From NCBI GenBank assembly GCA_024403995.1, contig JAKSQT010000011.1, forward strand, positions 1-43,123: 43,123 nucleotides of DNA, written 5' to 3'. Of the stretch, positions 36,752 through 43,123 are shown piece by piece; the first letter of the stretch is position 1, and each line of letters starts with the position of its first letter. The notes beneath the pieces are model-generated. The model was not told the origin of the DNA. It was given only the letters and a program-made list of their open reading frames with translations, and ran no database searches. A program made the translations under genes and the position numbers. The stretch is from Ruminococcus sp. (lineage in GTDB: Bacteria > Bacillota > Clostridia > Oscillospirales > Ruminococcaceae).

Positions 36752-38002
36752 ATGAATTATACTGAATGTATGGATTTTATCGGCTCTTACAGCAAATCGG
36801 GCGGCAGAATTACTGACCTTTCCCGTGCTCGGGAGCTTATGGACAGCATCGGAAATCCCGAAAAGCGTCTGAAATTCGTGCATATCGCAGGTACTAACGG
36901 CAAAGGCTCGACTCTTGAATACATAGCCGATGCTCTCCGGCTTTCAGGCTATAAAACGGGAAAATTCACCTCGCCGTTCGTACTCAGGTATACCGACAGA
37001 ATTCGTATTGACAATGATGAAATTGACGAAAGATCACTTTGCGAAATCGCACAGACAGTAAAGGAACACGTCGGCGACAGAGAATATTCGCAGTTTGAGA
37101 TTACTATGGCGATCGCAATGCTCTGGTATGAGCGTGAAAAATGCGATGTTGTGGTACTCGAAACGGGTATCGGCGGACTGCTTGACTCTACTAATGTCAT
37201 TCCGCCGCCGCTTTTGTCCGTCATAACCTCGATATCTCTCGACCACACGGCAATTCTCGGTGATACCGTTGAAAAGATAGCCGCACAGAAGGCAGGCATC
37301 ATAAAGTCAGGCTCGGCTGTTGTTCTTTCAGAGGATAATCCTGACTCTGTACGTAAAATTGTACGTGATACTGCTGAAAAGGTCGGCGCTGAATATGTTG
37401 AAAAGGCAGACTGCACACCTGCGGCTGACGGCGGATTATTCTCACCGCTGGTATATAAGGGCGTGAAATACACGCCTGCAATGCCCGGTCTGCATCAGTA
37501 TTACAACGCTGTCACAGCGCTCACAGCCTGTGTATATCTGCGTCAGAAGGGTTTTGACATATCCGACGAAAACATCGGAAAAGCCATTGAGACCACTCAG
37601 GTCAAGGCAAGAGTGCAGTATATCGACGGTAAACCGCCTGTTATCGTAGACGGCGGACATAATCCTGCGGGAGTGGGAATGCTTTCGCTTATGCTCATGT
37701 ATCTCTCAACACGCCGCAAAAAGATATATGCAGTCATGGGCATGGTCGATTCCAAGGACTATGTTGAATGCGTAAGGACTATTGCAGGAAACTGCGACAA
37801 GCTGTTTGCTGTTGACGGATTTGCACCGAATGCCGTAAAAGCGGCTGATATTGCCGAAACTGCCGATTTTCTCACGGAAACCGAATACGGTACGCTGACG
37901 GAATGTGTTGAAAAGGCAAAGGCACTCGCACTTGAAAATGACGGTATTGTGGTCGTATGCGGCTCACTTTATCTTGCAAGCGAATATCTCAATATGATAT
38001 AA
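36752..38002 (+). CDS. folC: Folylpolyglutamate synthase / dihydrofolate synthase
   Basis: Adds glutamates to folates (and may join dihydropteroate to glutamate). It is 416 residues. Marks: HIAGTNGKGSTLEYI (ATP loop), TSPFVLRYTDRI, VLETGIGGLLDSTNV (the family has GLGGRLDATN), and VDGGHNPAG in the C-terminal domain. The start is probably ATG 36752, giving MNYTECMDFI, the usual FolC opening. A TTG at 36743 overlaps the SDR stop in the same way as yfmF/yfmH and cannot be ruled out. A perfect terminator follows. Confidence 0.94.
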   Translation: MNYTECMDFIGSYSKSGGRITDLSRARELMDSIGNPEKRLKFVHIAGTNGKGSTLEYIADALRLSGYKTGKFTSPFVLRYTDRIRIDNDEIDERSLCEIAQTVKEHVGDREYSQFEITMAIAMLWYEREKCDVVVLETGIGGLLDSTNVIPPPLLSVITSISLDHTAILGDTVEKIAAQKAGIIKSGSAVVLSEDNPDSVRKIVRDTAEKVGAEYVEKADCTPAADGGLFSPLVYKGVKYTPAMPGLHQYYNAVTALTACVYLRQKGFDISDENIGKAIETTQVKARVQYIDGKPPVIVDGGHNPAGVGMLSLMLMYLSTRRKKIYAVMGMVDSKDYVECVRTIAGNCDKLFAVDGFAPNAVKAADIAETADFLTETEYGTLTECVEKAKALALENDGIVVVCGSLYLASEYLNMI

Positions 38003-38046
38003 AAATATCCCATATGGACAAAAATGTTCATATGGGATATTTATTT
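38003..38046 (+). terminator. Terminator after folC
   Basis: AAATATCCCATATG pairs perfectly with CATATGGGATATTT around a 12-base loop, followed by ATTT. It is nearly symmetrical and begins at the base after the folC stop. Confidence 0.8.
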
Positions 38047-38048
38047 CA

Positions 38049-38206
38049 GGGCATCTCTAAAAACCCGTTTTGAGTAAGGAAAAGCAGATAGGTACAGTAG
38101 ATGCAAGAAAAGCCATCGAAGGCGTGCTTTCGCACTCCGAGAGGGCTTGACGCAGCAGATGCTGTGCATAGCTGCTTTTCCTCATAAGGGGTTTTTAGAG
38201 GTGCCC
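38049..38206 (+). repeat. Palindromic repeat family A, copy 2
   Basis: A 158-base element about 95% identical to copy 1, with more regular ends (GGGCATCTCTAAAAACCCG and GGGGTTTTTAGAGGTGCCC). Relative to copy 1, one stem position changed on both arms (A to G on the left, T to C on the right), so pairing is kept. It fills the gap between the folC terminator and the stop codon of the leftward membrane-protein gene at 38208. Confidence 0.75.
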
Positions 38207-38207
38207 T

Positions 38208-38735
38208 TTACAATATCTGCTTGCTTCTGAGTTTTGCAGGCAGGAACTTCCTGATATTCTCCATCATACGGTCATCAGGCGCAAAAATAAGCCTTGTCGT
38301 GCCATATTCCGCATGGTCAAAATCAGCATAGAACTCATGCTTGGAAATACTGTCAGATGCCGAAATCACCGTCATTTCTTCAGTTTCCTTCATGTTTTCA
38401 TCATATCTGCCGAAATCGGTGAATTCCCTTACCTCTACCACTACCATTTCCGTGCGCTTACTCTGGTTGATTATCTTGTCAACGTCAAGCTCGCCGTTTG
38501 TGAATGTATATTCATACTCCACAAAGGAATTGCGGTATATGGCATATGTTCCGTATCCGCACGCCACCGCAAGCGCAAATCCAAGTATCGACACCAGAAA
38601 ATTTCCCAACTGAAGCACAGCAAGAGCTGCGATCACAGCAGTGAGCAGTATGCCGACAATAAGAAGTGAAATTCTCCTTGTTTTATCGGCTTGCGTTTCG
38701 TTCTTCTTTACAAGCTGTTCAGCAAAATTATCCAT
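38208..38735 (-). CDS. Small membrane protein of unknown function (DUF6106-like)
   Basis: A 175-residue protein beginning MDNFAEQLVKKNET, with two membrane helices close together (about residues 22-40 and 45-62) and a cytoplasmic domain that begins EYEYTFTNGELDVDKI. This pattern, a two-helix hairpin followed by a pleckstrin-like domain, occurs in uncharacterised clostridial proteins. The two proteins at 41824 and 42438 share this general plan. The start is ATG 38735 with GGAGAAA upstream; a longer reading from 38771 has no site. Its stop lies one base from the family A repeat. I cannot assign a role. Confidence 0.7.
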   Translation of the reverse strand: MDNFAEQLVKKNETQADKTRRISLLIVGILLTAVIAALAVLQLGNFLVSILGFALAVACGYGTYAIYRNSFVEYEYTFTNGELDVDKIINQSKRTEMVVVEVREFTDFGRYDENMKETEEMTVISASDSISKHEFYADFDHAEYGTTRLIFAPDDRMMENIRKFLPAKLRSKQIL

Positions 38736-38827
38736 TGCATTTTCTCCATTCTGTATTATAATGTATATCACTAAGATACAACAATTTATATGATATCATA
38801 AATTCCTGAAAATTTCAAGAAAAACTC

Positions 38828-38855
38828 TTGATTTTTTTCAAAATATCAGTATAAT
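38828..38855 (+). promoter_or_regulatory. Predicted pheS promoter
   Basis: TTGATT (38828-38833), 16-base spacer, TATAAT (38850-38855), directly before the T-box leader. Confidence 0.65.
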
Positions 38856-38861
38856 AATGTT

Positions 38862-39096
38862 ATAACCCGTTGACTGAGAGAGTAGGCTTGCAGATATGTC
38901 ACCAGAGAGGGGCGGCTTGGTGTGAATGCCCTGACTAAAGCTTTCCGAAGTTCACTCACGAGGGGCGGTCTCCAACGGCTCTGCCAAGTAAATTCCGACG
39001 TAGGTCTGCGTTAAAGACAAGAGAGTGTCGGCTCTCCTGACAATGGGTGGTTTATAAACAAGATCGTGTCTTGTCCTGTTGGGCAGGGCTTTTTTT
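38862..39096 (+). promoter_or_regulatory. Phenylalanine T-box leader
   Basis: A T-box riboswitch for tRNA-Phe. Stem I distal parts are AGAGAGGGGCGG and GGTGTGAATGCCC. The specifier context CCGAAG-TTC-ACTCACGAG puts TTC (Phe) at 38951-38953. The T-box itself is diverged: ATGGGTGGTTTATAAAC near 39043-39058. GACAA before it pairs with TTGTC after it to form the antiterminator. The competing terminator is GTCCTG/CAGGGC (39073-39089) followed by seven T residues. It controls pheS and, by position, the restriction-modification genes after it. Confidence 0.85.
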
Positions 39097-39192
39097 GTAA
39101 CCTGACGGAATTGCTTTGTGCGATGCTGCCTTAGCTTTTCCGATTACATAAAGGCGACACAAAACAATATATATTTACTATGAGGTGAAAAA

Positions 39193-40221
39193 ATGAAAGA
39201 ACAGCTCGAAACAATCGAAGTGCAGGCAAAACAAGAGCTTGAAAACTGCTCCGACATCAAGGCACTGGACGACCTGAGAATCAAGTTTCTCGGCAAGAAA
39301 GGAGAACTTACAGCAATTCTCAAACAGATGGGCAAACTTTCCGCAGAGGAAAGACCTGTCATCGGTCAGCTCGCCAACAAGGTAAGAGCAGACATCGAAG
39401 AAGCTCTCAACTCAAAGCTTGCGGCTCTCAAGGCTGATGCTCAGGCTGCAAAGATCAAGGAGGAGTCTATCGACATCACTCTCCCCGGCTCATACACTCC
39501 TTTCGGCAAGCTCCATCCGCTTACAAAGGTGGAGAACGAGATACGTGAGATATTCATGGGCATGGGATTTGACATTGCTGACGGCCCTGAGATCGATGAC
39601 GACTACCACGTTTTTGAGGCACTTAATCTGCCGCCTGACCATCCTGCAAGAGATACTCAGGATACATTCTATATCGACGGCACTGACGAAACTATCCTCC
39701 TCCGTACACAGACCTCATCTGTACAGGTACACGTTATGGAAACTCAGAAACCGCCTATCCGCATTATCTCACCGGGACGTGTATTCCGTTCAGATGCAGT
39801 TGATGCGACCCACTCCCCTCTTTTCCACCAGATAGAGGGACTCGTTGTTGACAAGGGCATCACAATGTCCGACCTCAAGGGCACTCTTGAAATGCTCATG
39901 AAAAAGCTCTACGGCAATGACTGCAAGCTTCGTTTCCGTCCTCACCACTTCCCGTTCACCGAGCCAAGCTGTGAAGTTGACATAAGCTGCTTCAACTGCG
40001 GCGGCAAAGGCTGCTCAATGTGCAAGGACGAGGGATATATCGAGCTTCTCGGCGCAGGCATGGTTCACCCGAAGGTTCTTGAAAACTGCGGCATCGACAG
40101 CAATGTTTATTCAGGCTTTGCTTTCGGTCTCGGACTTGAAAGAATGGTAATGGGACGCTATGATATCAATGACCTCCGCCTTCTCTATGAGAATGACGTG
40201 AGATTCCTTGAACAGTTCTGA
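39193..40221 (+). CDS. pheS: Phenylalanyl-tRNA synthetase alpha subunit
   Basis: The catalytic alpha subunit of the alpha2-beta2 enzyme that charges tRNA-Phe, 342 residues. It has an N-terminal coiled coil, LPGSYTPFGKLHPLT, class II motif 2 (GRVFRSDAVDATHSPLFHQIEG) split into its usual parts, and motif 3 (GFAFGLGLERMVMGRYDI). GAGGTG precedes the ATG. In most bacteria pheT follows at once. Here it does not: a restriction endonuclease gene begins 15 bases after the stop. pheT must be beyond the window or elsewhere. Confidence 0.97.
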   Translation: MKEQLETIEVQAKQELENCSDIKALDDLRIKFLGKKGELTAILKQMGKLSAEERPVIGQLANKVRADIEEALNSKLAALKADAQAAKIKEESIDITLPGSYTPFGKLHPLTKVENEIREIFMGMGFDIADGPEIDDDYHVFEALNLPPDHPARDTQDTFYIDGTDETILLRTQTSSVQVHVMETQKPPIRIISPGRVFRSDAVDATHSPLFHQIEGLVVDKGITMSDLKGTLEMLMKKLYGNDCKLRFRPHHFPFTEPSCEVDISCFNCGGKGCSMCKDEGYIELLGAGMVHPKVLENCGIDSNVYSGFAFGLGLERMVMGRYDINDLRLLYENDVRFLEQF

Positions 40222-40236
40222 TTTAAAGGAGAAATG

Positions 40237-41061
40237 ATGGATAAACAAAAAAAGGAAGCTATCGAGTTTCTTGTTGACAGCAGTATCAGGAATTTTTCCG
40301 AAAGTCTTCTGAGCCGCTATCAAAAGGAACTTGACTGTGAAACAGGCGTTATCAATATGAAAAAGAATAACTGCTTTATCGCCGAACTTGGCGGTGAGTT
40401 CATGTTCTATTCAGCATTTGTACGCAGTTTCGACAGCAGTTTCGGAAATATCCTCGAAGCGCTCGGAAATGATATTGCAAAGCTTTCTTATGAAGTAAAA
40501 GGAAATATCACCTCATTTATCCTGCCCGACCAGACTCAGAGAATTGCATCTGTTCTTGATAATTACGTAAGCCGGACATCAACTCCTGAAATTCAGCACT
40601 ACAGTGACTTCAATGTAATTTATCCTAAAAATACAGCAAGCTATGAGCGTACTCATGTTACCGACAATTATTTCTTTAATCCTGAAAAAAATGAGCACTA
40701 TATAATCGAACTCAAAGCATCAGGAGATCTTGACAACAAAAAAGCAAGAGCCGAAAAATCTGCTCTGCTTGAAGAATATTTCCTTCTGAAAAATCTGCTG
40801 AAGAACGATAAGACTGCAAAGATCAAGATCTATTTTGCAACAGCTTATAACAAATTCGGTGAAGGCAATGAATGGAAACAGGAAAGAATACGTCAGTTTT
40901 TTGCTGATGACGAACTTCTGATAGGCAAGGATTACTGGGACTTTGTCTGTGATGATAATGACGGTTTTAATATTATTTTTGAACAGTATCAGAGATCTGC
41001 TGAAAAAGTCAAGACTTCATTATCAAAAATAAAGGAAATGTATTTTAAAAATGATATTTAA
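40237..41061 (+). CDS. Type II restriction endonuclease (TdeIII/MjaII-like, tentative)
   Basis: A 274-residue protein with a PD-(D/E)xK-type nuclease core. Asp143 (THVTDNYFF) is followed after 15 residues by IELKA, giving Glu158 and Lys160. Further recognised restriction-enzyme segments are SGDLDNKKARAEK, FATAYNKFGEGNEWKQERIR and FFADDELLIGKDYWDFVC. FVRSFDSSFGN near residue 65 resembles a conserved patch of the TdeIII/MjaII family. The DNA site is not known. I chose the second ATG (40237), five bases after AAAGGAG, over ATG 40234. The methyltransferase gene overlaps its end by 11 bases. The pair is the basis of a restriction-modification system. Confidence 0.8.
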   Translation: MDKQKKEAIEFLVDSSIRNFSESLLSRYQKELDCETGVINMKKNNCFIAELGGEFMFYSAFVRSFDSSFGNILEALGNDIAKLSYEVKGNITSFILPDQTQRIASVLDNYVSRTSTPEIQHYSDFNVIYPKNTASYERTHVTDNYFFNPEKNEHYIIELKASGDLDNKKARAEKSALLEEYFLLKNLLKNDKTAKIKIYFATAYNKFGEGNEWKQERIRQFFADDELLIGKDYWDFVCDDNDGFNIIFEQYQRSAEKVKTSLSKIKEMYFKNDI

Positions 41062-41794
41062 AGGCGAAAAATTTGACCTTATAAGCGGAGACTGTTTCTC
41101 TGTTTTAAAGGATATACCTGATAATTCCATTGATCTTATTCTTACTGATCCGCCATACAACCTTGCCCAGTACAGCACAGGAAATATGTATTTCAACTGG
41201 CGTTCAGACATAAATAACGATCTGGCTGAGTGGGATCTGATAGATCTTGATCCGTCAGAACTCGCTTCCGAATTCAAGCGCATTCTTTCTCCGAAAGGCA
41301 ATATCTTCATATTCTGCTCCTATAATCTCATAGGTGACTATCACAAGGCTTTCGACTCGATCTTTGACACTTTCCAGTTCATGGTATGGCATAAGACAAA
41401 TCCTGTTCCGAATTTCAGGAAATCTTCTTTCCTGAACAGCTGTGAACTTATCATCGCTTGCTGGAACAAAGGACATACATGGAACTTTACTACACAAAGC
41501 GATATGCATAATTTCATCGAAAGCCCGATATGCATGGGAAAAGAACGCATAAAGGACGAAAACGGCAAGAATATGCATCCGACACAAAAGCCCGTTTCGA
41601 TCCTGCAAAAAATAATCAGCATCGCATCAAATGAAAATGATGTCGTGCTCGACTGCTTTAACGGTGTCGGCAGCACCGGTGAAGCTGCATTGTCGTTAAA
41701 CAGAAAGTATATAGGCGTTGAGATAGACAACAGCTATGTTGATGTATCTCTGAAACGTCTTCAGGCTGCTGAAAAGAAATTCAGCAGCAAATAA
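41051..41794 (+). CDS. Beta-class DNA amino-methyltransferase of the R-M system
   Basis: A 247-residue methyltransferase that protects the host site. Motif IV (DPPYN, 33-37) precedes motif I (DCFNGVGSTG, 201-210), the beta-class order, with HPTQKP at 176-181 and GVEID at 222-226. The region between (about 90-170) should read the DNA target. DPPYN is most typical of adenine-N6 enzymes but is also found in some cytosine-N4 enzymes. It starts inside the endonuclease gene, so translation is coupled, and endonuclease is translated first. No controller (C) gene is seen. Confidence 0.93.
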   Translation: MIFKGEKFDLISGDCFSVLKDIPDNSIDLILTDPPYNLAQYSTGNMYFNWRSDINNDLAEWDLIDLDPSELASEFKRILSPKGNIFIFCSYNLIGDYHKAFDSIFDTFQFMVWHKTNPVPNFRKSSFLNSCELIIACWNKGHTWNFTTQSDMHNFIESPICMGKERIKDENGKNMHPTQKPVSILQKIISIASNENDVVLDCFNGVGSTGEAALSLNRKYIGVEIDNSYVDVSLKRLQAAEKKFSSK

Positions 41795-41823
41795 CAGGGG
41801 TAATTTTAAAGGGGAGAAAAATC

Positions 41824-42345
41824 ATGTACAGAAGGTATTTATTGACTAAATATATCGGAACTGCATTTAAGATCATTGCTTGCGCTGTTATAGCTGCTTT
41901 CTTTATTTTTATTTGTACTGACGGAAAGAACAAGGCAGGCTTGCCGGTAATTATAATACTTTTCGGTTTGCTTATTTTTTCCTTCATCAGCATAAATATC
42001 AGAAACACTGATTTCAGCGATATGAAAGCAACACTTAACGCCATGTATCCGAAGGATGTTGACGAAATTCTGGCAGGCATGACAAAAATTGACAGTAAAA
42101 CTTTTATTTCCGACAGTTTCTTTTGCAGCTTATCGGACAGGATCGCCATTAAAATAAGCGATGTTTCCGATTTCTTAATGGATAAGGAACAACTTGTAGG
42201 AAGAAACAAAGATGCTTTTTATACGATCTATTTCCTGCAATTCAAGGAATACAACGGAAAATGCTATAAGTTTTATTCCAGAAATCCGCAGAAAGTCATA
42301 AAAGCATACGAAATATTAAAACAGGCAAAAGGTGATTTTTCATAA
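41824..42345 (+). CDS. Two-helix membrane protein, first of a related pair
   Basis: A 173-residue protein of unknown function. Two membrane helices lie at about residues 15-33 and 42-58, then a cytoplasmic domain with DEILAGMTKIDSKTFISDSFF and, near the end, YNGKCYKFYSRNPQKVIKAYEILKQ. The following gene has the same order of elements (DEILTDASKIDMLTYVSDEYLF, SGERHKLSFRSAYRLELAYSKIM), so the two are paralogues. GGGGAGA precedes the ATG. It is 29 bases after the methyltransferase, in the same direction. A family B repeat begins at the base after its stop codon. Confidence 0.7.
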   Translation: MYRRYLLTKYIGTAFKIIACAVIAAFFIFICTDGKNKAGLPVIIILFGLLIFSFISINIRNTDFSDMKATLNAMYPKDVDEILAGMTKIDSKTFISDSFFCSLSDRIAIKISDVSDFLMDKEQLVGRNKDAFYTIYFLQFKEYNGKCYKFYSRNPQKVIKAYEILKQAKGDFS

Positions 42346-42399
42346 GGCAACACCGCACAAAGATTGTGCGGCAGAAACGCAGTCAGATTTGGTGTTGCC
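42346..42399. repeat. Family B repeat after the first paralogue
   Basis: A 54-base element: GGCAACACC and GGTGTTGCC at the ends and a perfect inner hairpin, CCGCACAA/TTGTGCGG. It starts at the base after the TAA stop. It has no T tract, so termination is doubtful. Confidence 0.75.
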
Positions 42400-42437
42400 A
42401 TAATTCTCTTTTATATCTCTTTGAACGGAGAATAACA

Positions 42438-43073
42438 ATGTACAAAAAAATGTTCCTGATATGCAAGGTCATTCAATACCGTTTCATTGCCGTATCATTT
42501 CTTATCACCGCACTTCTTCTTGATACGCTTTATGTGACCGAGCACCTGAATTCTCTCATTGCCGTTGTATTCATACTTTTCAACGTGTTCATCATCTATC
42601 ACCAGATAACGAAGAAAAAGTTTGACCGCAGTATTGAGGATATGAAATCAGATGCCGATATCGACAGCGATGAGGAATTTGATGAAATTCTTACAGACGC
42701 ATCAAAGATAGATATGCTTACATATGTTTCCGACGAATATCTGTTCAATTTCGGCAAATGTGAGGCTATTTGCCTCGATGATATAAAAAGTGCCGATAAA
42801 TCGCAGGAAAGCCATGAAGCAAGCACTCACAGCGGCAGGAATATCAAGACCTTGTTCACTCTTACCATTACCGACATCTCCGGTGAAAGACATAAACTTT
42901 CATTCCGCAGTGCCTACAGACTTGAACTTGCATACAGCAAGATCATGAGAAACGGCACCGCTATTGACGAAAGTCAGTTTGCAAGTGACATAAAGGCTGA
43001 AAGAACTCAGATAATTGAAATGATAATTTCAATTGTCATTTTCCTTGCAATGATCATTTTCATTAAAATTTAG
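42438..43073 (+). CDS. Two-helix membrane protein, second of the related pair
   Basis: A 211-residue paralogue of the preceding gene product. N-terminal helices are at about 12-32 and 38-54, followed by an acidic stretch (SDADIDSDEEFDEIL) and the shared domain. It adds a third C-terminal helix (IIEMIISIVIFLAMIIFIKI) not present in the first copy. The start is ATG 42438, seven bases after GGAG; a longer frame from 42366 begins inside the repeat. Its TAG stop uses the first G of the next family B repeat. Function unknown; its neighbours are the R-M genes. Confidence 0.7.
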   Translation: MYKKMFLICKVIQYRFIAVSFLITALLLDTLYVTEHLNSLIAVVFILFNVFIIYHQITKKKFDRSIEDMKSDADIDSDEEFDEILTDASKIDMLTYVSDEYLFNFGKCEAICLDDIKSADKSQESHEASTHSGRNIKTLFTLTITDISGERHKLSFRSAYRLELAYSKIMRNGTAIDESQFASDIKAERTQIIEMIISIVIFLAMIIFIKI

Positions 43074-43123
43074 GCAACACCGCACAAAGATTGTGCGGCA
43101 GAAACGCAGTTAGATTTTTCGTC
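43073..43123. repeat. Family B repeat after the second paralogue (cut by the window edge)
   Basis: The first 45 bases repeat 42346-42390 with one change (GTTAGATTT for GTCAGATTT). The final bases diverge (TTCGTC) and the right end is outside the window or altered. Confidence 0.7.

Noticed and set aside
42366..42437. Upstream extension of the second paralogue
   Set aside because: It starts inside the family B repeat; ATG 42438 has a proper ribosome site.
42346..43123. Short CRISPR-like array
   Set aside because: Two palindromic repeats 727 bases apart with a gene between them; no regular spacers and no cas genes.

Overview
The window looks like chromosomal DNA of a Gram-positive, low-to-mid GC anaerobe of the Clostridia, most likely a Ruminococcus-type member of the Oscillospiraceae. 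This is inferred from protein style (a Firmicutes-type RpoB, the CdaA/YbbR pair, YfmF/YfmH peptidases, spore-germination genes), T-box leaders, AAGGAGG ribosome sites and TTGACA/TATAAT promoters that often carry an extended TGn. No species can be named from sequence alone. No rRNA, tRNA, CRISPR array, transposase or phage gene was seen.

Layout. 1-3326 (-): rpoB, cut by the window edge. 3327-3791: the rpoB promoter facing an opposing orphan promoter-terminator unit, plus a repeat. 3792-9250 (-): an operon reading MBOAT O-acyltransferase, SGNH esterase, zinc-ribbon/PASTA-like membrane protein, ABC-F ATPase. 9387-10218: a gene-free island of inverted, pyrimidine-rich repeats. 10305-11651 (+): gdhA. 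11821-16304 (+): yfmF-yfmH-lgt-folD. 16496-17905 (-): htrA. 18319-19669 (+): DUF3343 protein and cysteine desulfurase-like enzyme. 19874-22095 (+): cdaA-ybbR (c-di-AMP synthesis). 22229-25108 (-): a ger germinant-receptor operon with a shortened GerC-type lipoprotein. 25297-26394 (-): CDF metal transporter. 26557-27657 (+): DUF3810 protein. 27697-28785 (-): aroC. 29228-30934 (+): nnr. 31028-31699 (+): lipoprotein. 31716-38002 (+): T-box, valS, acetyltransferase, Dabb protein, SDR, folC. 38208-38735 (-): small membrane protein. 38828-43073 (+): Phe T-box, pheS, a type II restriction-modification pair, then two related two-helix membrane proteins.

Most genes are ordinary housekeeping genes. The unusual content lies between them: at least six families of palindromic, transposase-less repeats, several placed inside leaders or against stop codons. 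The clearest case is a 194-bp near-palindrome flanked by 10-bp direct repeats, sitting in the loop of the terminator hairpin of the valS T-box. Removing it in silico restores an ordinary 11-bp terminator followed by a T tract. A 157-bp element starts at the predicted transcription start of nnr. A related copy lies downstream of folC, and one stem pair has changed together (A-T to G-C) between the two.

The second point of interest is the pheS region. The restriction endonuclease starts 15 bases after the pheS stop, with no terminator between, where pheT would normally follow. Restriction and methylation therefore appear to share a transcript controlled by a phenylalanine T-box.
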